Shown: positions 14,044 to 25,896 of the stretch, piece after piece
Layout: each line of letters opens with the position of its first letter
Numbering within the stretch: the first letter of the stretch is position 1
NCBI GenBank assembly: GCA_001566295.1
Contig: KQ964253.1
Coordinates: forward strand, 806,001-870,000
Length of the DNA stretch: 64,000 bases
Origin: Microdochium bolleyi
Taxonomy: Eukaryota; Ascomycota; Sordariomycetes; Xylariales; Microdochiaceae
Direction of reading: 5' to 3'
Program-made: the position numbers and the translations under genes
The notes under the pieces: model-generated
Told to the model about the DNA's origin: nothing
What the model saw: only the letters and a program-made list of their open reading frames with translations
Databases searched by the model: none

Positions 14044-16391
14044 CCGTGTAGATCAGGGTATGCCCGTACCTTTGTTGTCGTCCTTCTTCCGCAAAGAGCA
14101 ATAGTCAGACAGAGAAAAAACGAATACATGGCGAAAATAACCACTACCGGCAGTGAGGAACTTTCCGGCATGGGGACAAAGTCCTTGCTAGGGGGGCTTG
14201 GCCGCATGTGTTACACACAACTTTGTAGCTTTGACTTTCCGTGTCTGGGGAAGATGGGCGACTATCATCTCGTGTCTACTGCTGACAAAGTGCAGCGTCG
14301 TCATCGGTTCACTGATCTCTTACCTATCTTTCTACTATCCCGCGCACTTGCAGGCAGGCTCGTGGAGACGGAGCAGGGCATGTTCCGAACTGGATACCAG
14401 AGGGGGGCGAGCAGGGGGCAGTCTGGCCGAAAGACAAGAGAAGAAGTGAAAAAAAAGGGCCAGGAGGCTCGATCGGTCTGGCCCTGCCTGGAGCAGCCAC
14501 CCCCGACTTGCGAGCGAGGAAGACTTACCGGGACTTTGGAATTTGGTGTGAGAGCGGCAGTCCCTCTCTTGATCCGGGGTTACAACGGCGGCGGGCTGGG
14601 AAACGCTCGTCACACGCCTCAGGCAGCTGTCCGAGACGTTCTGGCTCGCCCCCTCCCTCCCCCTGTGCCGGTCACAGGCTCTTCCCAGGTCCCGCGCTGG
14701 GGGGCACAGCCTTTCCCTATCATGCGTTGTGGATTCGGTTGCATCGATGTAGGTACGTGTCACTTACACGTCGATTAGGAAGCAGATTGGCAGGCACATA
14801 AGACACGCACTCCACCGATATGGGATGTCACTATAATGATGGGTGAGGAGCAGTATGCAGCAGTCAGATGGAGCTGGGGGCCCAGACAAGAAACCGATGG
14901 CGCCGCGCGGATGGTGATGGGCGGATCGGAGTGCGAGGCGGCTTGCATCGCGCGAGGATACCCGAGCGGCTTGCACGAAGGAAGCCGTTTGCCTGGAATC
15001 AGCCCCATGTGAGAATGATTGGTCGGCAGTCGCACGATGCATCGGTAAAGCACGACATCACTGTCACTCAGCACAAGGCGATGGTGACAGCTCACGTTCT
15101 GACAGCTGGTGTGGTCCATGATGATATGATGATGGCGTGCTGGGGCTTACTGCGTACCTGCGTAGCAGCTAGTAGACATGCCGACGGGCCTCTTGAACTA
15201 TGGCTGCCCTTCGTATATGGTTTGAAACGCTGGTAGTGCAGCTTTCGCGTTACAGATAATGGCTAATGCGCCGTTTCCGCATCGTTCTCAGGACGCAGAC
15301 GGCGCAATAGCCAAAGACAATTTGTCCTGTTGGACTTGGGATCATTGCAAGCCATGAGAAGACAAGCGTAGGCAATATGAGTCGAAGACTGCAGAGGATC
15401 TGTGGGATTTTCTGGAAAAATTTGACTGAACTCTTCAAGTGAGCAGTCGTTCATGGTTGAAGACTACCAAAAAACATGCGCAGCCTCCTGAGCAGGCGTT
15501 GTGTTATTACTTTCTCACCGTGAAATGGTACTATCTTTCCGAAGGCCAGACGCAGGTAAAGGTAGGAGACCTGGTTGCCAGGCGACAATATGCATGCTTT
15601 AAATGTCACTGACGCGTGCCCTGCCGAAGACAACCGCTTCATAGTGGTATAATGTGCGAGATGCCTGTATATCCGAACGCGGACATAGCATGTTCTAGCT
15701 AGATTTCTAAGAACGTGCCGGACGTTTAACTTGTCGTGTACATCATACTTGTTTCCGCCACAGGGTATTGTTACAGGCAGAAAAGACATATCACGGCGGC
15801 TCTCGAGAATGGGAAGCTCCCGAGCCATCACGCCTGTTTTGTCGCAGGTAGGACTTACCTGCTCTGTATGTGCACTTTGCTCTGACAATTGGTACAGAGC
15901 AACAGAGGCTTGGTAGCTCAATGGATTGAGTTCAATGTAAGAGGGATGAGAAAGGTGAGTCTGCATATATTGGCGGCGCCCGGAAATCTGTGATAGTGCA
16001 TCCCACGAGTTGGCAATCGATGATACATACTCGCTCTGGCCGCCTGGCAAGATGCTAGCTCTATAGTCGTCTCTCGGAGAGATTTTGCTGGGAGAGAAGC
16101 AAGCAGTCTCCCGCGGAGGCTGGCACGGCGGCTTGTGGCTTAAATCTGGGCGGAGAATTCTCAGAGAACGGAGGCAAGCTTGTCTGCTTCACTTCATCAC
16201 GGACGGCCGGTCGGATGGATGAAAACGGGCTCGCTTCAAAACAGATATCTTGGAACAATCTCGAGAGCTTGTGCGATGCCATAGTGGCATGTAGTTATCC
16301 CATTGTATCTAGATTGTGTATCCAATGTGCTTAGTTGCAAATGCTAGCAAATGACTGCGAAAGAATGCGGGCGATGGTAGGTCACGGCCCC

Positions 16392-18574
16392 TTAAGGCTT
16401 CGGTTTATCGCTACCGAAGTCCGTCGTTGTCGTTGTCTCCGAGACCTCCCGCGGGACCCCGTCCGCACCAGCAAAGCCCCTCTCGACATCGCGGATCGAG
16501 GCGGCCCTCTTCTCATCACCCATCACAACACCGCCACCAGCCAATCCTTTGCTTCCCGACTTCTCGTCGCTCGCCCCCTCAGCCGTCTGCGCAGCGACTT
16601 GTCTCCGTGCCGCGTTCCGCTGCGCCCTCGCGGCCCGGCGCTCGTTCTTCTCGGCGTCTTCGCGCAGCATCTTGATCGCGGGCGACTTGGCGCGGATGCG
16701 CTCGCCGTACTTGTAGAATATGATGGGGATCGGGATGAGGCACACCTCGAGCAGACCCAGCAGGGTCCCTGCCCATTGTGGTGTGAGCGCGGCGTACATG
16801 GACGGGCCCGCAAGCGGGAGGGTCCCGCCGAACGCGCTACGCATGACGGCGTTGCTGGCGAGCGCGGAGGCCGCGTAGATTCCGTATGCCCCCGCGAGGT
16901 AGTTCGCGCCGTAGATGAAGCTGAGGCCATTACCCAGGCCGAAGGGCACGCCGGCGGCGATGGGAATCGCCCAGTGGATGGTCGCAGGCAGGCAGGTCCA
17001 ACTGAAGATGAGCTGGCCTACGGCCGTCGCGATGGCGCCGATGATCATCACGCGCGCGGTCGCCTCGGGGGGAACCTTGCCTGTCGCGGGGTCCTTGGGG
17101 TGCGCGTTGATGATCTTGCGCCACAGCGGCTCTCCGCAGATGCAGATCATTATGCCGACGCCGATTCCGACGAAGGACAGGCCGGCGATGCCCGGGCCCC
17201 ATCCGCGGTTCTGCGTGAACACAATTGGATAGGCGACGAAACAAAGATATAGAATGCCGTAAGTGAGAGAGATCCTGATACATCATCTCATTAGTGGCCG
17301 AACGTGCTTGGCAGGCACGGGTCTTGAATGGGTACGCACCAGATGTTGAAGAACCACAAGATGGGCTCCGTGAAAGCCAAAACGAACGGCCGCAGAAGGC
17401 TCACTTTGATCAGCTCGATTGGAGACACCGATTCGTCGTAGCGGCACCACCATCTGTCGTCATCCTCTTCCTTGCGCATCCGAGCTGCCTTCTTCTGAAG
17501 CAGAGTCGGCGCATAAGTCTCCTTTGTGAATATCATGCAGGCGGTACCAATGGCCCCAAAGATGAGGGTCAGCCAGTTTGTCCAGCGCCACCCGAGGTTC
17601 TGGTAAACGAAGCCGCCGATGATCGGTCCGGTGGTTGGTCCTGCAAAGTGCGATATGAGAAAGATGCAACAGGACGGTGAATATGTCACATCCAAGAATC
17701 TTACCATTCATAGGCGCTATAGACCACAGTGACATGACCAGAGCACGATACTCTTCCGTGGAGATATCCACCACGGTGCCGGCGGCATTAGATACCATAA
17801 CAGATCCGAAGACAGCACTTGAAGCATGGGTTAGTATGTTTGCAGAGTCGGGACCATGGGGAATTGATCATACCAGAAAAAGCGAACAACAATGATCTCC
17901 GCAAGCGATGTTGCGACACAACACGGGATCACAAGAAGGGTGAAGCAAGTCATGCAGACAATGTAGACCGGGCGGCGGCCGTAGAGCTCACTCGCCGGCG
18001 CGACAAGGAGACTTCCGACGGCCAGACCGAGGAGATAAGTCGTCACTCCCAGAGTGACCACTGTCGGGTTCCGCACGCCAAACTCGTCCATGAGGCCAGG
18101 GATGGCCGCCGTGTAAGCCGTGCTGTAAAACACGACCGCCCATGTTGTAAAGCTGATGGATGTGATGACCCATGCCCGGTACCATATTGACCACAATTTG
18201 GGGTTGTCATCGTCTTCAAAGACGACCTCGTAATCCGGCGGGCGGGATGCACTGCTGCCAATACTCGTGGTAGTCCGAATGTGAGTAATCTCCTGGAAGG
18301 CCTCTGCGCCGCGAGAAGGGACATGCTCGAGATCAGAAAGATCACGGGTGTCTTCGGTGTCTGAGCCGGTGGTGGAGTGCCGCGGCTCCTGAGGACGAGC
18401 CACACTCTCAGACTCGTCCTTGCTCAGCTCTGGTGCCCCCGAGGCATTCTGAGAGTTGCTTTTCTCATCGCGAGCCGCTTCTGGGCCAGCCTCGACCGAG
18501 TTGTGCATTGCCGTGCCTGCTGTCCTGGATACAGCAGAGTCGCCCGTCGCCTTGGGGTTGTTAACCTCGGCCAT
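16392..18574 (-). CDS. MFS exporter, DHA1 (drug:H+ antiporter) type
   Basis: Predicted plasma-membrane proton antiporter expelling drugs, polyamines or other small toxic compounds; substrate not readable from sequence. Four exons: 18574-17874, 17817-17705, 17640-17340 and 17274-16392. The introns are 56, 64 and 65 nt with GTATGA, GTAAGA and GTGCGT donors; TACTAAC branch in the first. Joined length is about 665 residues. I start at MAEVNNPK because the upstream in-frame ATG would only add an Arg-rich lead. Residues 1-145 are hydrophilic and Ser/Glu-rich, as in fungal Tpo/Flr-like pumps. Then come membrane segments with the motif-A-like loop ASELYGRRPVYI, the GPTTGPIIGGF motif and WRWTNWL before the central loop. 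A second bundle of six helices follows and the tail is Lys/Arg-rich. Divergent from the quinone oxidoreductase gene. The family is clear; the subfamily is not. Confidence 0.88.
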
Positions 18575-19536
18575 GTTTCGGTGCGCAAGCCGTCGGTACC
18601 ACACTGGGCTAAGAAGGCTTGGCCGAGGGTCAAGACGTCGTGAAGCACCAGCCGAGGGCTGCAATCCGTGGTGAAAATCACTCCGAGCCACCAGGAAATG
18701 TGCTTGGAGTGGCAGGTGATGCCAGTAGCTCCTATCGAGAAAGGAGCACCAGGTCTAGGATGAACAAGACAATCTTTTTCCATTGCCTGTGTTTTCCACG
18801 ACTGTACCCCTTAGCCCCGAATTTTTCGGCGCGGATTGCGGACATGAGCCCCCTAGCCCAGTCCCACAAGGCAGGCTGATCTGACGGCTGGGTCTTTTTC
18901 TCCTCGATCTGAAAGGCGCGAGGACGCGAGGGAGTGGAGTCGACCGGGAATATGGTCCCTATAGCCCTGGAATTAGCCCCCGTTCCGCGGGTCGCCGAGT
19001 CCCACTTCCGCACTTTGTGTGTCTGCGGCACCGGCACTGGCTTGAGCTTGTTGTCTCCAGGTAAGGCAGTCGTGAGGAGTAAGCTTGAGTACAACCATAT
19101 TTGACGTGCTTTTGCGAGAGCATTGTCTGGTTGGCGATGAATCAAGACCGATTCGCCCCAGGAGAAGCACGGGTCGCTTGAGCATGGGCTGGCCCACGAT
19201 GGCAGCGAAATGAGCATCGTGTCAGCATGTCCGGCAACTCTGGGCTACCTAGCATGACAGCAGCAGTACCCCGCAAGCATTCTGGCACCGAGTGCCGCAG
19301 GATCTCGAGTGGGAAGCTCACTTTGCAAAGGCCAAGCTCTGTCGACGGTGGAGAGGCCTCGGCATGAGTGCGCCGTGCACATGATTGGGTCAGGGCGAGG
19401 CATGTTGGGAGCAGCAGTCGGACACGGCGTCGACTCCGCTCGATGCTTGGTAATGCATCTGATTCTTGTGCCAGAAGGAGGCTAGCGGCGGGATGACATG
19501 CATGGCGTATGGCCGACCATGTCTGACAAGTTGGTA

Positions 19537-19574
<38 letters not shown>
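19537..19574. repeat. TCGGTG hexanucleotide repeat, about six copies
   Basis: About six uninterrupted head-to-tail TCGGTG units upstream of the quinone oxidoreductase gene. A GT microsatellite follows eight bases later, so this is a compound microsatellite. Confidence 0.92.
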
Positions 19575-19578
19575 TTTG

Positions 19579-19581
<3 letters not shown>

Positions 19582-19609
<28 letters not shown>
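19582..19609. repeat. GT dinucleotide repeat
   Basis: About fourteen uninterrupted TG/GT units in the region between the divergent MFS and quinone oxidoreductase genes. Length is likely to vary between strains. Confidence 0.92.
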
Positions 19610-19843
19610 GAGGCGGGGCAGCTCCACGTTCGCACTTTTGAGCTGTGTCTGCGCGGGGAAGCTCCTGCTTCTCCGCACCACTGGTCCATTGGCCCATTGG
19701 CACTGCGTAAGGCGTCATCGGGGGCTCTTTCCCCCCTCTGCCCCAGCTATTAGTCAACCTCGAGCTTCCCAATGGTTGTTAGGCGGTAATTGGAGGGTGC
19801 GTTCAGTGAACAAGAGTTCTACAACTTCACACATGACAACCCA

Positions 19844-21035
19844 ATGTCACAGCTCCGCCGCCTGCCCATCCGCCAATTCTCGAGACTGTCATCCGCCGCC
19901 CCAGCAGCTGCAATAAGACTCTTTGCCCTCGCCTCACAGCTATCAGCCCCCAGCGGCACAACCACGAGAACAATGGCATCCATCCCGCAGACGATGAAGG
20001 GCGTCATCATCGAGAAGACGGGCGGCACAGAGGTCCTCCAGCACAAGACGGACCTCCCTCTGCCCCAGCTCAAGGACGGCGAGGTCCTCGTTAAGAACGA
20101 CTACATTGGCGTCAACTACATTGACACGTGAGCATCACTCCCGTGTGCAACCACAACCGTCGGGCTCAGCCGTTGACATCCATCCTAGGTACTTCCGCTC
20201 CGGCCTCTACCCCACCGGCGGCTTCCCCTACACGCTCGGCCGCGAAGCCGAGGGCACCATCGTCAAGGCCGCCAGCAGCGGCGAGCTCTACGGCCTCAAA
20301 GAAGGTGACAGGGTCGTATGGATGCACGTAGGCGCGTACGGCGAGTACACGGCCGTCCCCACCACTAAGGTCGTCAAGATCCCCGACTCGCTGCCCCCCA
20401 AAGTCGGTGCCAGCGCGCTGCTACAGGGCCTCACGGCTCTCACCCTGATCCGCGTGGCCCACCACGTGAACAAGGGCGACTGGGTCCTCGTCCACGCCGC
20501 GGCGGGCGGCACAGGCCAGTGGCTCTGTAAGCTACTCAAGTCCGTGGGCGCCAACACCATCGCGACGGCCTCGACGCCCGAGAAGCTCGCACTCGCGACG
20601 AAAGCCGGCGCGACGCACGTCATCAACTACAGCAGTGAGGACGTGAAGGCCAAAGTCATGGAGCTCACGGGCGACAAGGGCGTGATCGCCGTGTTCGACG
20701 GCGTCGGCAAGTCCACGTTCGATCTGTCCCTCAGCTGCCTCGCCCGCCTCGGAAGCTTGCTCTCGTTCGGCAATGCCTCGGGCGCTCCGGAACCCCTGAC
20801 TATCGCTCGCCTGAGCGCGAAGAACATCCGGCTCATGCGCCCTACGCTGTTCAACTTCATCGTCGACAGGGACGAGCTCGAGAGCTACACGAAGGAACTG
20901 TTTGACATTGTTCTGAAGGACAAGCTGGAGCCCTCGATCCACGAGGTGTACCCGCTGAGTGAGGTCGCTAGGGCGCATAACGACCTCGAGGGGCGTAAGA
21001 CGACAGGAAAACTGCTCCTGGACCCGTCGAAATAA
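19844..21035 (+). CDS. NADPH:quinone oxidoreductase, zeta-crystallin-like (MDR superfamily)
   Basis: Predicted one- or two-electron quinone reductase using NADPH, of the medium-chain dehydrogenase/reductase superfamily (yeast Zta1-like), acting in oxidative-stress and quinone detoxification. Two exons, 19844-20127 and 20189-21035, with a 61-nt intron (GTGAGC donor, CCTAG acceptor) restoring NYIDTYFRSG. Joined length is about 376 residues. GroES-like fold comes first, with MKGVIIEKTGGTEVLQHK and GREAEGTIVK. The Rossmann part has the nucleotide-binding AAAGGTGQWLCKLLKSVGAN, and there are none of the zinc ligands of alcohol dehydrogenases. The first 43 residues (MSQLRRLPIRQFSRLSS...) are Arg/Ser/Ala-rich with no acidic residue, resembling a mitochondrial presequence. 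An internal ATG at 19973 (MASIPQ) would give a 333-residue cytosolic form. Convergent with the rhodopsin-domain gene. Confidence 0.9.
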
Positions 21036-21490
21036 GCGTTGGACGTGCAGCACGAGTGGTGGACGTTTCATAAGGGACCACCTAGTCGAGGATTCTAAGC
21101 AACTCGAGAAGATGGCCAGCTGAGCGCAAGCCCTAATAGCATGACAAAGGTTCATCTGCAATGCGGGCTAGCTCGAAATGTATCACGAAGCCAATGAGAT
21201 CAAATACGTCAAAGACACCACTCTTGCTAAGGTGGTCGCTGTGCACGCCGCGAGACAAGTCACCACGCCTGACGTGTAATGGCAAAAAAAAAGTGTACAC
21301 TTGAGCGAATGAAGCTACGTTTTATTTCCAGAAAAGCAAGGAGCTGTGCTTTGCCATGTGGCAGGGTATCTAAGATCGCTACGCTACTGGCCTCTGCGTG
21401 GCGCAGTCTGTTTCGTTATATAGTTCATTTGGTTACTTCTTCGTCCTTGCACTTAAAATGTCCTTCGACCCCTGACTGCCATGGGCATGT
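21036..21490. other. Convergent intergenic region
   Basis: Between the 3' ends of the quinone oxidoreductase (plus) and the rhodopsin-domain gene (minus). It contains the two 3' UTRs and no gene that I can see. Confidence 0.6.
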
Positions 21491-23207
21491 TCATGCTATC
21501 CTAAGCAGGTTCTCCTCGTCGCTCATCCTCTTCCCGCCCGTACCACTGCTGCCGCCAGAACCGTCGCTACTATAGCTGTACGGCCCATAAGGCGCAGAAG
21601 CAGCAGCGCCACTACTGCTCATGCTCGTCGTCGTTGGAGGGAAGAACATGTCCGACAGGTCCGCGCCGCCGTGATATGGCTGCAACGAGGTCGAGACATT
21701 CTCGTGGCCCGCAGGCTGCGAGTCGGCGTAGCCATAGCCATAGCCAGTGCCATAGTCGTAGCTATAGCCGTTGTTATAGCCGTTGGCGTTGGCGTTGCCG
21801 TACACCTGGCCACCGGGCCCATAGCTGCCGATGCTGCCACCGCCGCCGCCATAGTACGGGAACACGAATGTCGGCGGCGCGGGCGGTGCGTCGCGCTGCG
21901 CGCGGAAGGACGGGACATCCGCCATCGGCGGGGGCGCGGTGACGGCCGCCTCTGGGTGCGGCGCCATGATGGGGCCCGAGATGCTGGGCTTGCTGATGCT
22001 CCTGGAGTGGGAGTGGGAGTGGATGGCGGGGATGCTGATGACGGAGCCCGGGTGCATCGCCGCGTGCGAGAGGCGGCGGACGCCGGACTTTGCGACCGAG
22101 ATGCTGTGGCGCGCGAACTGGCTGGCCCCATTGTCGGACGACGAAGAGGTGGAGCTGTACCGGGCGGCCGTCTTGGCGGTCATGGTCTTGACATTCTTGA
22201 AGAAGAGCCGGAGGCAGGGCCCCGAGGTGGCGACGCAGCAGCAGATAATGCCCGTGTGCACCTCGAGGATGGAGAAGAGGAAGCTGATGCCGGCCCACCA
22301 AGGGCGGTCGTAACTGAGCATGTTGTATGTCCCGATGGCCCAGCGAACGCAGGCTACAGCCCATGCACTGCATTGTGGAAAAATGTCAGAAAAAATTAAT
22401 CCTGAGAATGTTGAAGTGACTAGGGATGGCTTACATGAAACCGCACGTGAGCACAAGGCTCAGGCCGACCTTCTCCTTGGTCGTCTTGAACTTCATCCGC
22501 CAGACCATGGGCAGCGGGAGGATGCCAATCATAAGATCGCTCGACATGTGGCCGAAGCCGTAGAGGATATTGGCGAGGACCGAGTTGATGCAGCGGCCCT
22601 CGACGGACTGGTTCCACTTCTTCTGGATCGGCTGGCACCCGAGGAACTCGGTGAACATGTTGCAGGTGATGTAGCCGCAGGTATAGAAGAGCAAGGCATA
22701 ACAGCAGTAGCGGAACTTGCGGTTGGTCGCGCCAAAGAGCTGCAGGTAGAGCAGGATCAGCGAGCTCTTGAAGCCCATGAGGCAGATGGCGTAGAACTCT
22801 GACGAGATGCCGATCCAGAGGTAGTAGCGGGCGTTCAGATCGGGCGTGTACTGCCAGATGTGCAGGCCCATGCCGTTGTAAGTGGCGTTGGCCATGAGGA
22901 CGGCGTGGACGATGCTCGCAACAAACGTGGCAGCGACAATGTCTGGCATCAACAATCAGCGCGCTGGTCTCAAGACGTGTTATGGAACAGCGTGATGCCA
23001 GTGTAGGAAGTGCTTACAGTCATCGAGTCGGAGCTTGACCTTCTTCATGACAAGTTTTGAGTAGAACCTCATGCAGACGAACATGAAGGTGATGAAGGGC
23101 ATGATGACGGCTGTCCTCCATATGTGGATGCCTCTACCGGCTGGTAATGTCTCTGGCACATCATAGGGTGCGGTGGCCCTCACGGCCAGCAGTTGTGATG
23201 AAGCCAT
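21491..23207 (-). CDS. Rhodopsin-domain (fungal PTH11/SAT4-type) seven-helix membrane protein
   Basis: Integral membrane protein of the fungal-specific rhodopsin-like family (Pfam fungal rhodopsin domain). The family includes many GPCR-like proteins of unknown ligand. Three exons: 23207-23018, 22942-22435 and 22367-21491. The introns are 75 and 67 nt and both junctions stay in frame (RLDDYIVAATF; CGFIAWAVAC); joined length is about 524 residues. Seven hydrophobic segments can be read, starting at RTAVIMPFITFMFVC. The extracellular-type signature FLGCQPIQKKWNQSVEGRCI is present, with the conserved Cys pair and WN. After the last helix (~residue 300) the cytosolic tail is hydrophilic. It is Ser/His-rich at first, then has a PPAPP stretch and a Gly/Tyr/Asn-rich segment (NNGYSYDYGTGYGYGYAD). 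The longer-than-minimal tail may be a signalling or scaffolding platform; that is inference. No ligand or pathway can be assigned. Confidence 0.88.
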
Positions 23208-25896
23208 GGTGGTAGGGTCTGGGCTGGGTGGCCAACTGTCACCGAAGCATTTCTGGGCGAGTAAGTAGGCTGGCAGCAGACGGCTTTCCTCGGTCGTGGT
23301 TCAGGAGTGAAGGATGCCGGGCATAGTCCTGCTTAATAAAGTAGGCGGGCTCGGGGACGCGGCAGTTGACCAGATCTAGGACCATGGCAAGGCCCAAAGC
23401 AGCGTCGGCCGGCCGAGTAAACGTCTCTCCTGCCTGCCATCCTGTTGGAGGCTCGAGTCGATCGTGCCTGGTTCTGGCAATGGACTCGGGCTGACTACAG
23501 CCCTCTGGGGCATGGCCATCCTTGTGCTGCCGCGGTGCAGGCACCCACCAGCTACGCTGATCTCTCCATCAGCCTGCCACTCAGGTTGCCGCGATGCAGC
23601 CACCACAAGGCAAGGCAGGGTGTGGGCAGTAGTGCGCGGGGCGTCCCTCGGTTCCCTCTGCGGGAGCGTATCGCGTCACAACCTTATTGAGATATCGGTC
23701 ATGGTGGCACTGGCAGGGCCCCTGCTGGTGACGCCGATCGAGTGACGTAGCGCAAGAGAGGGGGCCTGTCTCGCCTGTTACCCATGCCGCAGCCTTGCGT
23801 CGTACAGAGCACCGCGGGCTCAGCTGCCATGTCTGACCGACTGCTGGCGGTGGTTGTATGTGCTTGACTGGTACTAGTGCTGTTGTTGTTGCTCTGATTT
23901 TGCTGTCTCTGTGCCGGTCGAAACCATGGAGATGTTGGATGCAGACCCGGCGACAATGGATGGTTGTGCCTGCCATTGCCCGCAGCAGGCCGCCTTGGGC
24001 TGGAGCTTCACGGGCCCTATGCAGTAGCGCGGCCCCCACAGTGGAGCTAGCGCTGTTTCTATTTCGGGACTGTCGTTCCATTGCCCGCTGCAACGCTGCT
24101 CCAGGTCGACACCATTCATGTCTGTCTTCCCGACAGCAAGTCCTGTTGATCTGTCCTGGCCCCGAATGGCAAGCGCCCTTTCTCGTCACGCTGTGCAGCC
24201 TACGCTCGACGGCAGGATGCCTAGTACCACGTGCTGCCCACACGTAGTAGTGAGCAACACCGTCTCCGCGCTGTCCGGGAGGACTTGGATCTTGCTCGTC
24301 GTCTCCGGCGTGCTTCGTGATTGGGCCGTGACAAAGTCCACCACTTCGAGGCAGGTAACGTCATGCCATGGACGCCAGGCTCAACGTGCAGCACAAGGAT
24401 TCGATGCAACCACACTAAGATAAAAAGATCGAGGCTGCCGTGGTCGTTTCAGCGGGACCGTTCTGTTTGTGGAAGACGTGGCCCAGCTTGTTAGTGCAAA
24501 GTATGCGTCTGCGCAAGGTGGTTCCTCTACCCACATCGTGTACGTTCACCGCGAGTCCCGCAGGTCTCAGAAGAGAGTGACTGCTCATCTTGCGCAGTCA
24601 TCATGCTCATAATCCGGGGCAAAAGCTGAGAGTCCTCGATGGGCTACTGTCCGATGACAACCCACCGGACCACACACAAGCTTGTCCTCTTCCGAACTTG
24701 GCTATTGATGCTTATCATGCCGCCTATTTTGTCCCGGCGCGAGGACCTGGGATACCCTTGGCTGTCGATCTTCACCTCATCAAGCCCAAAGGAATCGCCT
24801 ACCGAGTACTCATGTGTGCTCATCGGTCAGAGCAGCCGCACCCGCGCGCAGTTCCAATAGGCAGGGCTCCCTGCTCCTTTCTCGAACGAGACGAACCAGT
24901 CTCGCCAGTCGTCTGCACACGTAAGCTAGGTGCCCATGAACAAATCAACATCCAGTTTCCGCTCTTATCGAAGTCGCCATTGCTCGCGAACGGGATCCTA
25001 AATCATGATCATCTTGCCAGAAGCACCGCTGCGTATATCAACACCTGTCCAGGACTCACAAAGACCACAGACGTCGTGCCAGTTCTACTAATCTGCTCTA
25101 TTGTTCCGTGCCGAAAACATTATACATACCTAACCAGGCAGACATGAAAGGCTTCCACCCCCAGAAATCCATGTCGACGGCGCGCACGACAGAAAAGCCC
25201 CAAACTCTAGCAAAAGTAACAACCAACTTATGCTAAGAATAATCCACGCCCTCTCTTGAGAGGATGAATGCTACCCACACGCGCGACGATCCCCGCTGCA
25301 CCGTGGCGTCATGGCGCTTACTTTCACTCATCATTTGGGGCCATTCGGCCTCGGAGGGGGGAGAGACTGCCCGCGCCGATCGTTCGTGCGGGTGATGGAG
25401 GAGGGCGAGTTGGGTGGTGGTGGGGGCGGCGGCGGCTAATGGCGCAAGTCTGCCACCCGCCCGCCCGCTCGACTCTTAGTTCTCATCCCCCAAATCAGAC
25501 AAGGCCATTGTCAATTCACAATCGAGAGGGACGAAGGATGAATGATGCCTCGCCCGCTTCTCCGTGTACCTGCGCGGAAAGCCTGGACTATGTGGTCTCC
25601 CAGCACAGCTTGGCATGGGTGTGTGTGTGTGTGTGTTCATACATCCAGGACTACGTTGCCACCATTGGTTATGATGCAGGATTGGCCGACTTTGGAGCAC
25701 CTCGTAGGTAGCATTGTTCTTTCACGGAAGAGTAGGCTTTAGCAACGTTGCTTCATCAACTACCGGAAGCTACCTCATACAGTATTTTCGTTCAACATGC
25801 GTGCCATAGATTGACGTAAAGTAGAGAAATTGAGGAGCAGCACCGCGTAAGCTACGCACGACCGAGCCCAACAGAATTAGGTGCACCTGGCTTCAA
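23208..25896. other. Gene-free stretch between rhodopsin-domain gene and NLR-like gene
   Basis: No domain-bearing frame is visible. One plus-strand frame of 185 codons (24590-25147) has no recognisable motif and no neighbouring exons. A (GT)9 run lies at 25619-25636. The left part must hold the promoter of the rhodopsin-domain gene and the right end the 3' UTR of the NLR-like gene. Confidence 0.5.

Larger units (their letters stand above)
5310..16391. other. Long stretch without a supportable gene (~11 kb)
   Basis: Many open frames occur on both strands, the longest near 300 codons at 6464-7399 and 13897-14778. Their translations are rich in Arg, Ser, Pro and Cys without any recognisable domain, and no splice pattern joins them into a family I know. 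I therefore call no gene. Composition is GC-moderate to high, not the AT-rich signature of RIP-degraded repeats, and no transposase or reverse transcriptase motif is evident. The proximal 1-3 kb must include the promoter and 5' UTR of the csp-2-like gene. Small repeats are listed separately. Confidence 0.5.
18575..19843. other. Divergent intergenic region between MFS exporter and quinone oxidoreductase
   Basis: No gene is supportable here. It must contain both promoters, since the flanking genes are transcribed outward. It includes a hexanucleotide repeat and a GT dinucleotide repeat roughly 235-305 bp upstream of the oxidoreductase start. I recognise no specific operator. Confidence 0.6.

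Noticed and set aside
13897..14778. 293-codon plus-strand open frame
   Set aside because: No recognisable motif; includes the CTGCA repeat and low-complexity segments; no supporting context.
15900..15970. tRNA-like GGTAGCTCAATGG box
   Set aside because: Resembles a D-arm but no matching acceptor stem, anticodon arm or T-arm follows.
15451..16050. 199-codon minus-strand open frame
   Set aside because: No recognisable domain; no flanking exons; kept as noncoding.
24590..25147. 185-codon plus-strand open frame
   Set aside because: No known motif and no splice continuation; cannot be told from chance.
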